This document shows positions 55,360-64,000 of a DNA stretch of 64,000 nt, piece by piece. How positions within the stretch are numbered: position 1 is the first letter of the stretch; each line of letters starts with the position of its first letter. Under the pieces are notes generated by a model. It was not told where the DNA came from. It did no database searches and saw only the letters and a program-made list of their open reading frames with translations. The stretch is from Hymenobacter ruricola (lineage in GTDB: Bacteria > Bacteroidota > Bacteroidia > Cytophagales > Hymenobacteraceae): NCBI RefSeq assembly GCF_015694525.1, contig NZ_JADQDM010000018.1, positions 1-64,000 of the forward strand. Direction: 5' to 3'. The position numbers and the translations under genes are program-made.

Positions 55360-58125
55360 ATGAAGCCTGTTTACACGGTGCTTTTCGTTGCACTTTTCGC
55401 GCTGCTGGGCCGGACGGGCCACGCCCAGCAGTCGGAAAAACCCATCACGGGCGATTTTGCGCATCTGCCTTTTGAACAATTTGCCCGCCAGCTGGAAGCG
55501 CAAACCCCCTACCGTTTCTACTTCGACCCCCGGGCCGTGGACAGCCTGTTTGTGACGCTGCAAGTGCGCGAGCAGCCGGTGCGGGCGGTGGTGGAGCGGG
55601 CGCTGCAGAACACGCCTTTTCATTTCGTGGTCGACGATGAAAACCGGGTATTCGTGTCGTCGGGCGCGGCCATCAGCCCGGCCCCGGCCACCGATTTTTA
55701 CGCGCCCAAGGCCGTTACCGGCGCCGTGGCGCAAGAAGACGAAACCAGCAACGAGCCGGCCGCCCGCTCGCGCTACGTGAGCGCCTCCGAATACCGGGTG
55801 TATACCATTGGGACGGCGGGCAGCGCCGCGGGGCGGGCTACGCTGGCTGGCCACATCCGAGCCCAGAAAACCGGCGAGCCGGTGATTGGGGCGTCCATTT
55901 ACTCCGAAGCCCCGAACGTGGGGGCCAGCACCGACCAGTTCGGCGCGTTTTCGCTGACCATGCCGCCCGGCCGTTACGACCTCAAAATCCGGGGCGTGGG
56001 CATCAAAAACACCAAGCGGCAAGTAGTGCTGCGGGGCGACGGCAAGCTGGAGATTGAAGTGGAAGAAGACATCGTGGCCCTGAAGGAAGTGGTGATTGAG
56101 GCCGAGAAAGACAAGAACGTGTCGGGCATGCAGATGGGCCTGGAAAAGCTCGACATCAAGACCATGCGGCAGGTGCCCACCGCTTTTGGCGAAACCGACA
56201 TCCTGCGGGTGGTGATGACGCTGCCCGGCGTGAAAACCGTGGGCGAAGGCAGCACCGGCCTCAACGTGCGCGGCGGCGCGACGGACCAGAACCTGATTCT
56301 GTTCAACGACGCCACCATCTACAATCCCTCGCACCTGTTCGGCTTTTTCTCGGCCTTCAACCCCGACATTTTGCAGGGCGTGGAGCTGTACAAGAGCGCC
56401 ATTCCGGCTAAGTACGGCGGGCGCTTGTCGTCGGTGCTCGACATCACGACGCGCGAGGGCAACAAGAAAAAGCTGTCGGGCTCGGGCGGCATCGGCCCGC
56501 TCACCAGCCGCCTCACGCTGGAAGGGCCACTGGTGACGGACAAAAGCTCGTTCATCCTGAGCGGGCGTGCCAGCTACTCCGATTGGATTTTGCGGCAGCT
56601 GTCCGACAAGAACTTTGCCCAGAGTTCAGCCGGATTTTATGACATTACGGGCCACATCAGCCACGAGATTAACGAGAAGAATTCGGTGTACGCCACGGGC
56701 TATTTCAGTTCCGACCGGTTCCGGCTGGCCAGCGACACGGCCTACCACTACACCAACCAAACGGCCACCCTCAAGTGGCGCCACAACTTCACCAACCAGC
56801 TCTTTGGCGTGCTCACGGGCACTTACAGCCACTACGCCTACGACGTGAGCAGCACCAGAAACAGCGTGTCGGCGTCGGAGCTTAAGTACGCCATCACCCA
56901 GAGCGGGCTGAAGGCGGACCTGAGCTACTACCCCAACTCGCGCCACACCGTGGACTTCGGCGGCAGCACGCTGCTCTACAACACCCAGCCGGGCAGCCTG
57001 CAGCCGCTGGGCGCGGCCTCGCTGGTGCGGCCCGACGTGCTGGACCCCGAGCGGGCCCTGGAAAGCGCCCTGTACGTGTCCGACAAGTTCGACATCACGC
57101 CGCGCTTTTCGGTGTCGGCGGGGTTGCGCTACTCGTTTTTCCAGGCGCTGGGGCCGCGCGACGTGTACCAGTACGTGCCCGGCGAGCCCCGCACCGAAAG
57201 CACCATCACCGACACGGTGCGCTACGGCGCCAACAAGGTGCTGGCCAATTACCACGGGCCCGAATACCGCCTCTCGGCCCGCTACTCGCTCAGCGAGAAA
57301 TCGAGCGTGAAAGCCAGCTATACCCGCACCCGCCAGTACATTCACCAACTCACCAACACGGCCTCCGTCTCGCCCACCGACGTGTGGAAGCTGAGCGACG
57401 CCACCCTGCGGCCCCAGGTGGGCGACCAGTACTCGGTGGGCTACTACCGCAACTTCAAGGCGAACACCATCGAGGCGTCGGTCGAGGCGTATTACAAGAC
57501 GCTGCGCGACTTCGTGGACTACAAAAGCGGGGCCACGCTGGTGCTCAACCACCACATCGAAACCGACATCATCAACGCCCAGGGCAAGGCCTACGGCGTG
57601 GAGGTTTTCGTGAAAAAGCTCACCGGCAAGCTCAACGGCTGGGCGAGCTACACCTACTCCCGCTCGCTGGTGCAGGTGAACGCGGCCACCACCGCCGAAA
57701 TGATTAACGGCGGCAACTATTACCCCAGCAACTTCGACAAGCCCCACGATTTCACGCTGGTGGGCAACTACCGCTTCAGCCGGCGCTTCAGCACCTCGCT
57801 CAACTTCAACTACAGCACGGGGCGGCCCATCACCCTGCCGCTGTCGAAGTACTACCTCGGCAACTCGCTGCGCGTGTACTACTCCGACCGCAACGCCTAC
57901 CGCGTGCCCGATTACCTGCGCCTCGACCTGGCCGTGAACATTGAGGGCAACCACCGCGTGAAAAAGCTGGCCCACAGCTCCTGGACGGTGGGCGTGTACA
58001 ACCTCACCGGCCGTCGCAACCCCTACTCCATTTACTTCAAGTCGGTGGGCGGCCAGATAAAGGGGTACCAGCTGTCGATTTTCGGCAACCCCATCCCCAC
58101 CATCACCTACAATTTCAAGTTCTGA
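55360..58125 (+). CDS. SusC-like TonB-dependent receptor with STN domain (921 aa)
   Basis: An outer-membrane beta-barrel protein that imports or senses a ligand with TonB energy. Residues 1-21 are the signal peptide. Residues 30-105 form an STN/secretin-like N-domain (FEQFARQLEAQTPYRFYF). A carboxypeptidase-regulatory-like domain follows (TLAGHIRAQKTGEPVIGASI), then the plug (MGLEKLDIKTMRQVPTAFGETD, LNVRGGATDQNLILFNDATI) and a long barrel ending PTITYNFKF with a terminal aromatic. The STN domain suggests signalling to an anti-sigma factor, but no such gene lies nearby. ATG 55360 is preferred over GTG 55342. The next gene begins at the stop (TGATG). Confidence 0.92.
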   Translation: MKPVYTVLFVALFALLGRTGHAQQSEKPITGDFAHLPFEQFARQLEAQTPYRFYFDPRAVDSLFVTLQVREQPVRAVVERALQNTPFHFVVDDENRVFVSSGAAISPAPATDFYAPKAVTGAVAQEDETSNEPAARSRYVSASEYRVYTIGTAGSAAGRATLAGHIRAQKTGEPVIGASIYSEAPNVGASTDQFGAFSLTMPPGRYDLKIRGVGIKNTKRQVVLRGDGKLEIEVEEDIVALKEVVIEAEKDKNVSGMQMGLEKLDIKTMRQVPTAFGETDILRVVMTLPGVKTVGEGSTGLNVRGGATDQNLILFNDATIYNPSHLFGFFSAFNPDILQGVELYKSAIPAKYGGRLSSVLDITTREGNKKKLSGSGGIGPLTSRLTLEGPLVTDKSSFILSGRASYSDWILRQLSDKNFAQSSAGFYDITGHISHEINEKNSVYATGYFSSDRFRLASDTAYHYTNQTATLKWRHNFTNQLFGVLTGTYSHYAYDVSSTRNSVSASELKYAITQSGLKADLSYYPNSRHTVDFGGSTLLYNTQPGSLQPLGAASLVRPDVLDPERALESALYVSDKFDITPRFSVSAGLRYSFFQALGPRDVYQYVPGEPRTESTITDTVRYGANKVLANYHGPEYRLSARYSLSEKSSVKASYTRTRQYIHQLTNTASVSPTDVWKLSDATLRPQVGDQYSVGYYRNFKANTIEASVEAYYKTLRDFVDYKSGATLVLNHHIETDIINAQGKAYGVEVFVKKLTGKLNGWASYTYSRSLVQVNAATTAEMINGGNYYPSNFDKPHDFTLVGNYRFSRRFSTSLNFNYSTGRPITLPLSKYYLGNSLRVYYSDRNAYRVPDYLRLDLAVNIEGNHRVKKLAHSSWTVGVYNLTGRRNPYSIYFKSVGGQIKGYQLSIFGNPIPTITYNFKF

Positions 58126-59306
58126 TGAAGGCCTTTTCTCTTTCGGCGCGCCGGGCTTTGCTCTGGGGCCTGGCGGTGCTGCTGGGCAGCTGCACCGACC
58201 CCTATATGCCCGACGTCATCACTTCGCCCGAGGCGTTGATGGTGGTAGATGGGTACCTCAACAGCCAAGGGGTAACCACTATCCGGCTGTCGCGCGCCTA
58301 CGGCATTGCCGCCAAAACGGCGCCGCCCGCCGAAACCCGGGCCACGGTGTACATCGAAGACGAGGGGGGCGCGCGCGTCGTGCTGCGCGAAAGCAGCACC
58401 GCGGGCACCTACGTTTCCGACAACGTGACCCTGAACCCGGCCCGTAACGTTCGGCTCCACTTCCGCACGGCCACGGGCAAAGAATACGCCTCCGACTATG
58501 TGCCGGTGAAAACTACCCCGCCCATCGACGCCGTGAAGTGGCGCATCGAAAACAACGATTTGAACATCTACGTCGACACCCACGACGACACCAGCGCCTC
58601 GCAGTACTACCGTTGGGAAACCGACGAAACCTGGGAGATTTATCCGGTATACTCGCCGGGGATTGAGTATTCGAACGGGGGCATCCGCCCCATTTCGGCG
58701 CGGCTTCCCAGCATTTGCTGGGGTAACCAGCGCTCCAATGCCGTGCACATAGCCAAAACCACGGGCCTGACGAAAGACGTAGTGGCCGACTTCCCGCTGC
58801 GCCGGCTGCCGGCCAATTCCGAGCGCTTTTACAGCCGCTACAGCATCCTTGTGCAGCAGCAGGTCCTTACCCGCCCCGAATTCGAGTACTGGACACTGCT
58901 GCGCAAGAACACCGAAAGCATCGGTTCGCTCTTCGACCCGCAGCCCAGCCAGCTCACCGGCAATGTGCACTGCCTCAGCAGCCCGGCCGAAGCGGTGCTG
59001 GGCTACGTGGGAGCGCACTCGCTGGTTGAAAAACGCATTTTCATCAGCCGCGCCGACCTGCCCCGCGACCAGCGCGTGCTCACCGGCTACGAGGCCTGCG
59101 TCCCGCCCGACACGGTGTACATCAGCGGGCCGCGGGCTGCGCGGTCCCCCGAGGCCACTATTTTGAGAAACGCATTTTTGTCGCAGCTATACCTGCCCCT
59201 GGGTTACGTCGTCAATAACGGCAGCACGGGCTACACGGCCAAGCCGCGCGACTGTATAGACTGCCGCACGCGGGGCGCCTCCGTCAAGCCCTCTTTCTGG
59301 CCCTAA
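58125..59306 (+). CDS. DUF4249 family outer-membrane lipoprotein (393 aa)
   Basis: DUF4249 lipoproteins are commonly paired with the SusC-like receptors of this operon type; function is unknown, possibly ligand capture. The product has a signal ending LAVLLGSCTDPYMPDV, so the lipobox Cys is residue 23. Then EALMVVDGYLNSQGVTTIRLSRA, a segment diagnostic of the family, and a beta-rich mature domain follow, with Cys pairs in the last third (VPPDTVYI, DCIDCRTRG). The start codon overlaps the TGA of the receptor, so translation is coupled. It precedes the MG2-domain gene by 19 nt. Confidence 0.93.
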   Translation: MKAFSLSARRALLWGLAVLLGSCTDPYMPDVITSPEALMVVDGYLNSQGVTTIRLSRAYGIAAKTAPPAETRATVYIEDEGGARVVLRESSTAGTYVSDNVTLNPARNVRLHFRTATGKEYASDYVPVKTTPPIDAVKWRIENNDLNIYVDTHDDTSASQYYRWETDETWEIYPVYSPGIEYSNGGIRPISARLPSICWGNQRSNAVHIAKTTGLTKDVVADFPLRRLPANSERFYSRYSILVQQQVLTRPEFEYWTLLRKNTESIGSLFDPQPSQLTGNVHCLSSPAEAVLGYVGAHSLVEKRIFISRADLPRDQRVLTGYEACVPPDTVYISGPRAARSPEATILRNAFLSQLYLPLGYVVNNGSTGYTAKPRDCIDCRTRGASVKPSFWP

Positions 59307-59325
59307 CCTTCAGCAGTGCCTCTTT

Positions 59326-61767
59326 ATGCGTAGCCACTTTCTTGCTGCTTTCTCCGTTCTTCGCCCAGCCCGGAGCGCCGGGCTGGCCCTGGCGCTAAGC
59401 CTGGCTGGCCCCGCTGCCCAGGCCCAGTTCCAGGGCTTCACCCCTACCGACTCGTTGAGCCCGGCCGGCCGGCTGGCGCGCTACGAGCAGCGCACGCCCC
59501 ACGAAAAACTCTACCTGCACCTCGACCGGCCGGTGTACCTGAGCGGCGAAACCATGTGGTTTAAGGTGTACGCTGTGGACGGCACCGCCGCCCGCCCCCT
59601 CACGCTGAGCAGTGTGGCTTACGTTGAGGTGCTCGATGCTCAGCACCAGCCGGTGCTGCAAGGCAAAGTGGCCTTGCGCAACGCCACCGGGCAGGGCTCG
59701 TTCGTGCTGCCCTCGGGGCTGGGGGCCGGCACCTACACCGTGCGGGCCTACACCAGCTGGATGAAGAATTTCGGGCCCGATTTCTTTTTCCACGCCGCCG
59801 TTACCGTCATCAACCCGGCCGTGGCCTCGGGGGCCCTCAGCCAGGACTCCGCCTCCTACGAGGCCCAGTTTTTCCCCGAAGGCGGCAACCTGGTGCGCGG
59901 CCTGACGAGCACGGTGGCGGTGAAAGTAACCGACAAAGCCGGCAAGGGCATCGCCGGGGCGCAGGGCAAAGTACTGAACCCCAGCGGCGCCGTGGTGGCC
60001 ACTTTCCAGACGCAACGCCTGGGGCTGGGCACGTTCACACTCACGCCCACGGCCGGGCCGGGCGCTTACACAGCCGAAGTAGCGCTGGGCAAAAAGCTGA
60101 AAATCAGTCGCAAGCTGCCTCGCGTATTTGAGCAAGGCTACGTGCTGCACCTCGACGACACCGGCCCCGACCAACTGGCCGTGACCGTGAGCGCCACCAC
60201 GACCCTGCCCGAAACCGTGTTTCTGCTGGGCCACTCGCGCCAGCAGGCGGCCGTGGCCCTATCGGCCCAGCTCGTGAACGGCCGGGCCCAGTTTGTCGTC
60301 AGCAAAGCGCAGTTGCTGGAAGGGGTTTCGCACCTCACTTTGTTCAACGGCGCCCAGCAGCCCGTGTGCGAGCGGTTGTATTTCCAACGCCCCACGCACG
60401 CCCTGGCCGTGGCGGTGCAGCCCGACAAGGCCCAGTACACCACCCGCGACAAAGTGCTCCTGCAGGTGAGCGGCGCCGACCAGCAAACGCCCGTCGCCGC
60501 GAATCTGTCGATGGCGGTGTACCGGCTCGACTCGCTGACCACGACTCAGGCCACTGCCATCGACCGCTACCTGTGGTTGACCTCCGACCTCAAAGGCGCC
60601 GTGGAAAACCCAGATTATTACTTCACGGCCACCGGCCCCGAAGCCGCCGCCGCCGCCGACAACCTCATGCTGACCCAGGGCTGGAGCCGCTTCCGCTGGG
60701 AAAACGTGCTGGCCCCCGCCCCGCCGCCATTCGAGTTCATGCCCGAGCCCAACGGCCTAGTGGTGCAGGCGCAGTTGCTGCAGGCGGGCACCGGCAGGCC
60801 GCGCGTGGGCACACTCACCTACCTGGCCTCCCCGAGCCGCATCACGCGGCTGAGCACCTCGCTGAGTGACGCCAAAGGCCGCGTAAAATTTGAGGTGCCC
60901 TACCTGACCGGGCCACGCGACATCATGCTGCAAACCGATGCCCAACAGGACACCACCTGCCAAATCACAGTGCTTAACCCGTTTTCGGAACGCTATGCCG
61001 AAGCCGTGAGGCCACCGTTTGGCCTGAGTGCGCGCTTCCAGCACGACTACGCGAAGCGGTACCTGCAGGCCCAGGTACAGAACGTGTTTTCGGGCCGGTA
61101 CCGCAACCGCTACGCGGCGGAACGGGTGGACAGCACGTCGTTTTTTGGCCGGCCCGACGAACTGTATTACCTCGACAAGTACACCCGCTTCAAGGTGATG
61201 GAGGAGGTGCTGCGCGAATACGTGCCCGGCGTGCTGGTGCGCATTCAGAAAGGCGGCTACCGCCTGATGGTGGCCGACAAGATAAACCAAACAGTACTCT
61301 CGGCAGCTCCCATGGTGCTCCTGGATGGTGTGCCCGTGTTCAACATCAACCACATCATGGCTATAAACCCGCTGAAAATTCAGCGTCTGGAAGTCATGGA
61401 CAGCCGCTATTTCCACGGCCTCGCGCTATACAATGGCCTCGTGAGCTTCACCACCTACAAGGGCGACTTGGAGGGCTTCGCGCTCGACGCCCGCGTGCTG
61501 GTGCAGCAGTACGAGGGCGTGCAGCGGCAGCGCGAATTCTACGCGCCCCGCTACGAAACCGACCAGGAGAAAACCAGCCGCCTGCCCGACCTGCGCAACC
61601 TGCTGTACTGGAACCCCGAAATCTCGACCACGGGCGCGGAAGCCAGGAAACTGGAGTTCTACACCGGCGACCAGGCCGGCCGCTACCTTGTAGTGACGCA
61701 GGGCCTGAGCAGCACGGGCCTGGCGGGCAGCAGCCGCGTGGTGCTGGAAGTGAAGCCGGCGCTGTAG
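59326..61767 (+). CDS. Alpha-2-macroglobulin MG2-like / TonB-plug-like secreted protein (813 aa)
   Basis: The protein has a signal peptide (about 33 residues, ending AQAQ) and then LYLHLDRPVYLSGETMWFKV, the MG2 signature. Beta-sandwich repeats follow through residue 600, and a C-terminal part reads PMVLLDGVPVFNINHIMAINPLKIQRLEV and SFTTYKGDLEGF, which resembles a TonB plug domain without a barrel. Such proteins occur next to SusC-like/DUF4249 genes in Bacteroidota. A role in surface presentation or regulation of the receptor is plausible but unproven. It is the last gene of the four-gene operon. It converges with the minus-strand T9SS gene, 20 nt apart, with no terminator visible. Confidence 0.87.
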   Translation: MRSHFLAAFSVLRPARSAGLALALSLAGPAAQAQFQGFTPTDSLSPAGRLARYEQRTPHEKLYLHLDRPVYLSGETMWFKVYAVDGTAARPLTLSSVAYVEVLDAQHQPVLQGKVALRNATGQGSFVLPSGLGAGTYTVRAYTSWMKNFGPDFFFHAAVTVINPAVASGALSQDSASYEAQFFPEGGNLVRGLTSTVAVKVTDKAGKGIAGAQGKVLNPSGAVVATFQTQRLGLGTFTLTPTAGPGAYTAEVALGKKLKISRKLPRVFEQGYVLHLDDTGPDQLAVTVSATTTLPETVFLLGHSRQQAAVALSAQLVNGRAQFVVSKAQLLEGVSHLTLFNGAQQPVCERLYFQRPTHALAVAVQPDKAQYTTRDKVLLQVSGADQQTPVAANLSMAVYRLDSLTTTQATAIDRYLWLTSDLKGAVENPDYYFTATGPEAAAAADNLMLTQGWSRFRWENVLAPAPPPFEFMPEPNGLVVQAQLLQAGTGRPRVGTLTYLASPSRITRLSTSLSDAKGRVKFEVPYLTGPRDIMLQTDAQQDTTCQITVLNPFSERYAEAVRPPFGLSARFQHDYAKRYLQAQVQNVFSGRYRNRYAAERVDSTSFFGRPDELYYLDKYTRFKVMEEVLREYVPGVLVRIQKGGYRLMVADKINQTVLSAAPMVLLDGVPVFNINHIMAINPLKIQRLEVMDSRYFHGLALYNGLVSFTTYKGDLEGFALDARVLVQQYEGVQRQREFYAPRYETDQEKTSRLPDLRNLLYWNPEISTTGAEARKLEFYTGDQAGRYLVVTQGLSSTGLAGSSRVVLEVKPAL

Positions 61768-61787
61768 AGACGTAGTTCGACCTGTAT

Positions 61788-64000
61788 TTACTCGACAGCT
61801 ACCCGCCGGATAACTACGCCTGCCGTGCACTCTACGCGCAGCACATAGACGCCGGTAGGCAGTGTTGCCGTGTTTAGGGTTGTTTCGGTCCGAATGACCG
61901 GCTGCCTCAGCACGACCCGGCCAAGGGCATCAAGCAATGCAAGGGTGCGCGGCTGGTCAGCCATGTTGAGGCGGACGTGTAGAACATCGCGCGCCGGTAC
62001 GGGCCATACGGCCGGTGGCACCCGGGACTGTTTAGAGGCCACGGCCAGCACGTTGGCGTCAATAAAGCGAGCTAAGCCATTGGTTGGCAAGCTGCTTACG
62101 TTGGCGAAACTGCCGGCCATCAAAACGGCTCCATTGGGCTGAATCAGGATGGTATTGACTCTATACCCGGGCCCGTTGAACGCTTGGTAGCTCGGGTCGG
62201 TGCTGCCCGATGGCAACAGCCGCATGGTGGCGGGTGCCGAAACAATGGCGGGAAATGGGAGTATGCCGGCCAGCAGCCGCTGATTGGGCTGTACCTGCAT
62301 TGTGGTAACGGATTGGTTGTTAAGTGTGACGTTGAACGCCGCATCCACCTGGCCCGTGACTTCTAATCTCCCGAGGTAGAATGCCGTAGCTGCGTTAACA
62401 GTAGCCTCCTGGTACTGGTACACAATTCTTCCCTGCCCGTCTTGCGCAAGTAGCGTCGCCGTAGGGCGTTGCGGGGTATAAAGCACTGCCGCAAAAGAAT
62501 TATCGAGCGCACCCGTTGGCAGCCACCGCCACAGGGTTGCATTTGGCGCGTTCAGATAGCCGCTGGCCAGGATTTTGCCATCGGGCTGCAGTTGCACGGC
62601 TTGGGCACCATAGCCACTGGGGTGAAAGTTGGAATCAAGCTGGCCGTTGTCCAGCAGGCGTACCAGGCCTTGATAGGCATTGCCGCCGCTCTGGCCCCAG
62701 GCAATTCCGTAGCTTCTGATAAGCGCTTTACCATCCGTTTGCACCAGTACCTGAGCCACGTCCGGATAAGAAGAAGGGAAAGCTGAGAGAGAGGGCTGGT
62801 AGGTGACATCAAGTTGCCCGGACGGTAGCAGGCGGGCTAAAGTAGGGCGTCGCCCACCTCCAACATTTGTGAAATCGCCCGCCACCAACAGCTTCCCATC
62901 GGCCTGCAACGCCAGTGTCGTCACCCGGGCTTCGGGCGGGGCGGCCGTCACGCAGTACAGCGAATCCGGAATTCCGTTTGCTTGCAGCCGCGCCAGTCCT
63001 CCCGAGACAGCCAAGCCATTTATCTCCGTGAAATCGCCCCCGACCAGAATTTTACCATCTGGCTGCAATGCCATCGCATTCACTGCGCCGACTGTTTGCA
63101 GCAGCACGGCTGGCAGCGCGTTGTTGCGTTGGCCAGTTGGCGTAAGCAAGGCTAGCGGCGTAGGGGCAGTAGTTGTTCCGCCATAGCGCAGTGTTAAGCC
63201 CGTGACCAGTAGCTCGCCCGTTGCGAGCATGTGAACCCAATTCGGACTATAACTAGCGGCCCCTCCGTTATTAAATGTCGCGTCTAACAGCCCGCCGGGA
63301 GTAAAAGCCACCAGTGCTCCCGTCGTCGTGTTTCCTATAGTGGCGACGCGCGATTTCACAATAATGCGACCGGTGCCGGGCTGCACTTGCACGAGCGGAG
63401 CCCCCGCCACCCAGTCGTCATCGAAAGTATCGAACGCCCCTAAGTAGTTGTACAATATGGCATCAAGCCTACCAGTAGTGGGCAACAGACGCGTCAGATG
63501 CCCATACGAGTCTACCACCAGTATTTTACCATCGGCCAATACGGTTAATCCGAATACTTTTCCAAGGCCGGCTACGAGCCCCGTTTGGAAGGTACTGTCT
63601 ATTCTCCCAGTGGTCAGTAATCGCACCACATTGGAATAGCCCTGTGGCATTTGGGGCAAACGGCCATCAAGTCGTCCGCCAACCAGAATTTTGCCATCGG
63701 CCTGCAACGCCATGCAAAAGCCCGCTTGGTTAGGCTGGGTACCAACAGTAATAGGGGCAAAATATGGCGCGGCCGCCCGGAAAGCCGTATCCAACGTTCC
63801 ATCGGGGTTGAGCCGTACAATTACGGTGGTGCTTAATCCGTTGAATTGAGTGAATGCCCCACACATCAGCAGTTTGCCATTGGGCTGCTCCAGCATATGC
63901 AAAACGAATGCATTGGGACCGGCTCCAGCGTTGAACGACGCATCGGGCGTCCCGTCCGCATTGAGCAACAGCAACGCTTGACGGCTCACTGCACCGGATT
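61788..64000 (-). CDS. Delta-60-repeat T9SS-exported protein, 5' end outside window
   Basis: Only the C-terminal 737 or so residues are visible; the frame remains open to the right edge and no start is visible. The body consists of repeated units of the form LQPDGKILVGGDFTEINGL / RLxxxGxxDxxF, i.e. delta-60 repeats that form a beta-propeller-like surface structure. At least eight copies lie between 62100 and 63950. The end is a type A T9SS sorting domain (WPVPARDVLHVRLN, LLDALGRVVLRQ, LPTGVYVLRVECTAGVVIRR). The coding DNA is less GC-rich than its neighbours. Such proteins are probably exported and surface-attached; their role is unknown. Confidence 0.92.
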   Translation of the reverse strand, partial: SGAVSRQALLLLNADGTPDASFNAGAGPNAFVLHMLEQPNGKLLMCGAFTQFNGLSTTVIVRLNPDGTLDTAFRAAAPYFAPITVGTQPNQAGFCMALQADGKILVGGRLDGRLPQMPQGYSNVVRLLTTGRIDSTFQTGLVAGLGKVFGLTVLADGKILVVDSYGHLTRLLPTTGRLDAILYNYLGAFDTFDDDWVAGAPLVQVQPGTGRIIVKSRVATIGNTTTGALVAFTPGGLLDATFNNGGAASYSPNWVHMLATGELLVTGLTLRYGGTTTAPTPLALLTPTGQRNNALPAVLLQTVGAVNAMALQPDGKILVGGDFTEINGLAVSGGLARLQANGIPDSLYCVTAAPPEARVTTLALQADGKLLVAGDFTNVGGGRRPTLARLLPSGQLDVTYQPSLSAFPSSYPDVAQVLVQTDGKALIRSYGIAWGQSGGNAYQGLVRLLDNGQLDSNFHPSGYGAQAVQLQPDGKILASGYLNAPNATLWRWLPTGALDNSFAAVLYTPQRPTATLLAQDGQGRIVYQYQEATVNAATAFYLGRLEVTGQVDAAFNVTLNNQSVTTMQVQPNQRLLAGILPFPAIVSAPATMRLLPSGSTDPSYQAFNGPGYRVNTILIQPNGAVLMAGSFANVSSLPTNGLARFIDANVLAVASKQSRVPPAVWPVPARDVLHVRLNMADQPRTLALLDALGRVVLRQPVIRTETTLNTATLPTGVYVLRVECTAGVVIRRVAVE

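Overview
The window looks like a chromosome segment of a GC-rich Bacteroidota, most likely Hymenobacter or a close relative in the Cytophagales. Three things in the sequence support this. There are two type IX secretion (T9SS) substrates with the C-terminal sorting domain. There is a SusC-like TonB receptor / DUF4249 / MG2-domain operon. Many genes have a Bacteroidota-type -7 promoter box (TAnnTTTG) close to the start codon. No tRNA, rRNA, CRISPR array, transposase or phage gene was seen. The genus is inferred from gene style, not from a marker.

Layout. 0-5.4 kb: two small hydrophilic proteins, a pterin dehydratase, a small membrane protein, rsmI overlapping lnt, and an inositol-monophosphatase. 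5.4-17.3 kb: a Cys-rich membrane protein, a T9SS substrate, a radical SAM/SPASM protein, a TlpA-like protein with a defective active site, radA, and a two-gene signalling unit in which a histidine kinase with a cyclic-nucleotide-binding-like domain is followed by a receiver / glutaredoxin-like / thioredoxin-reductase-like fusion. 17.4-23.8 kb: a minus-strand nucleotide-sugar operon (rmlA, SDR epimerase, rmlB, galE, UDP-sugar dehydrogenase, hexapeptide acetyltransferase). Four of its five gene junctions carry inverted repeats of unrelated sequence.

24.4-50 kb: a surface-glycan region. It has three GT2 enzymes that resemble polyprenyl-phosphate-sugar synthases, seven polytopic GT-C-like membrane proteins, a methyltransferase, a GH16 hydrolase and two tandem lipoproteins. 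The lipoproteins' jelly-roll-like domain appears to recur at the C-termini of two of the membrane proteins. Interleaved with these are genes of tryptophan/kynurenine catabolism: a 2-aminomuconate-semialdehyde-type dehydrogenase, an atypical SDR, 3-hydroxyanthranilate dioxygenase, ACMS decarboxylase, kynureninase and, at 51.4 kb, kynurenine 3-monooxygenase. Together they would take kynurenine to 2-aminomuconate. Tryptophan dioxygenase, formamidase and 2-aminomuconate deaminase are not in the window.

50-64 kb: an AlkB-type dioxygenase, a LytTR response regulator, a DEDDh exonuclease, a four-gene outer-membrane operon (secreted protein, SusC-like receptor, DUF4249 lipoprotein, MG2/plug protein) and the C-terminal part of a delta-60-repeat T9SS protein that runs off the right edge.

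The most striking non-coding feature is a set of at least a dozen intergenic long inverted repeats from several sequence families, often with perfect arms. Two of them contribute the stop codon of the neighbouring gene, and one carries a rho-independent terminator in its loop.
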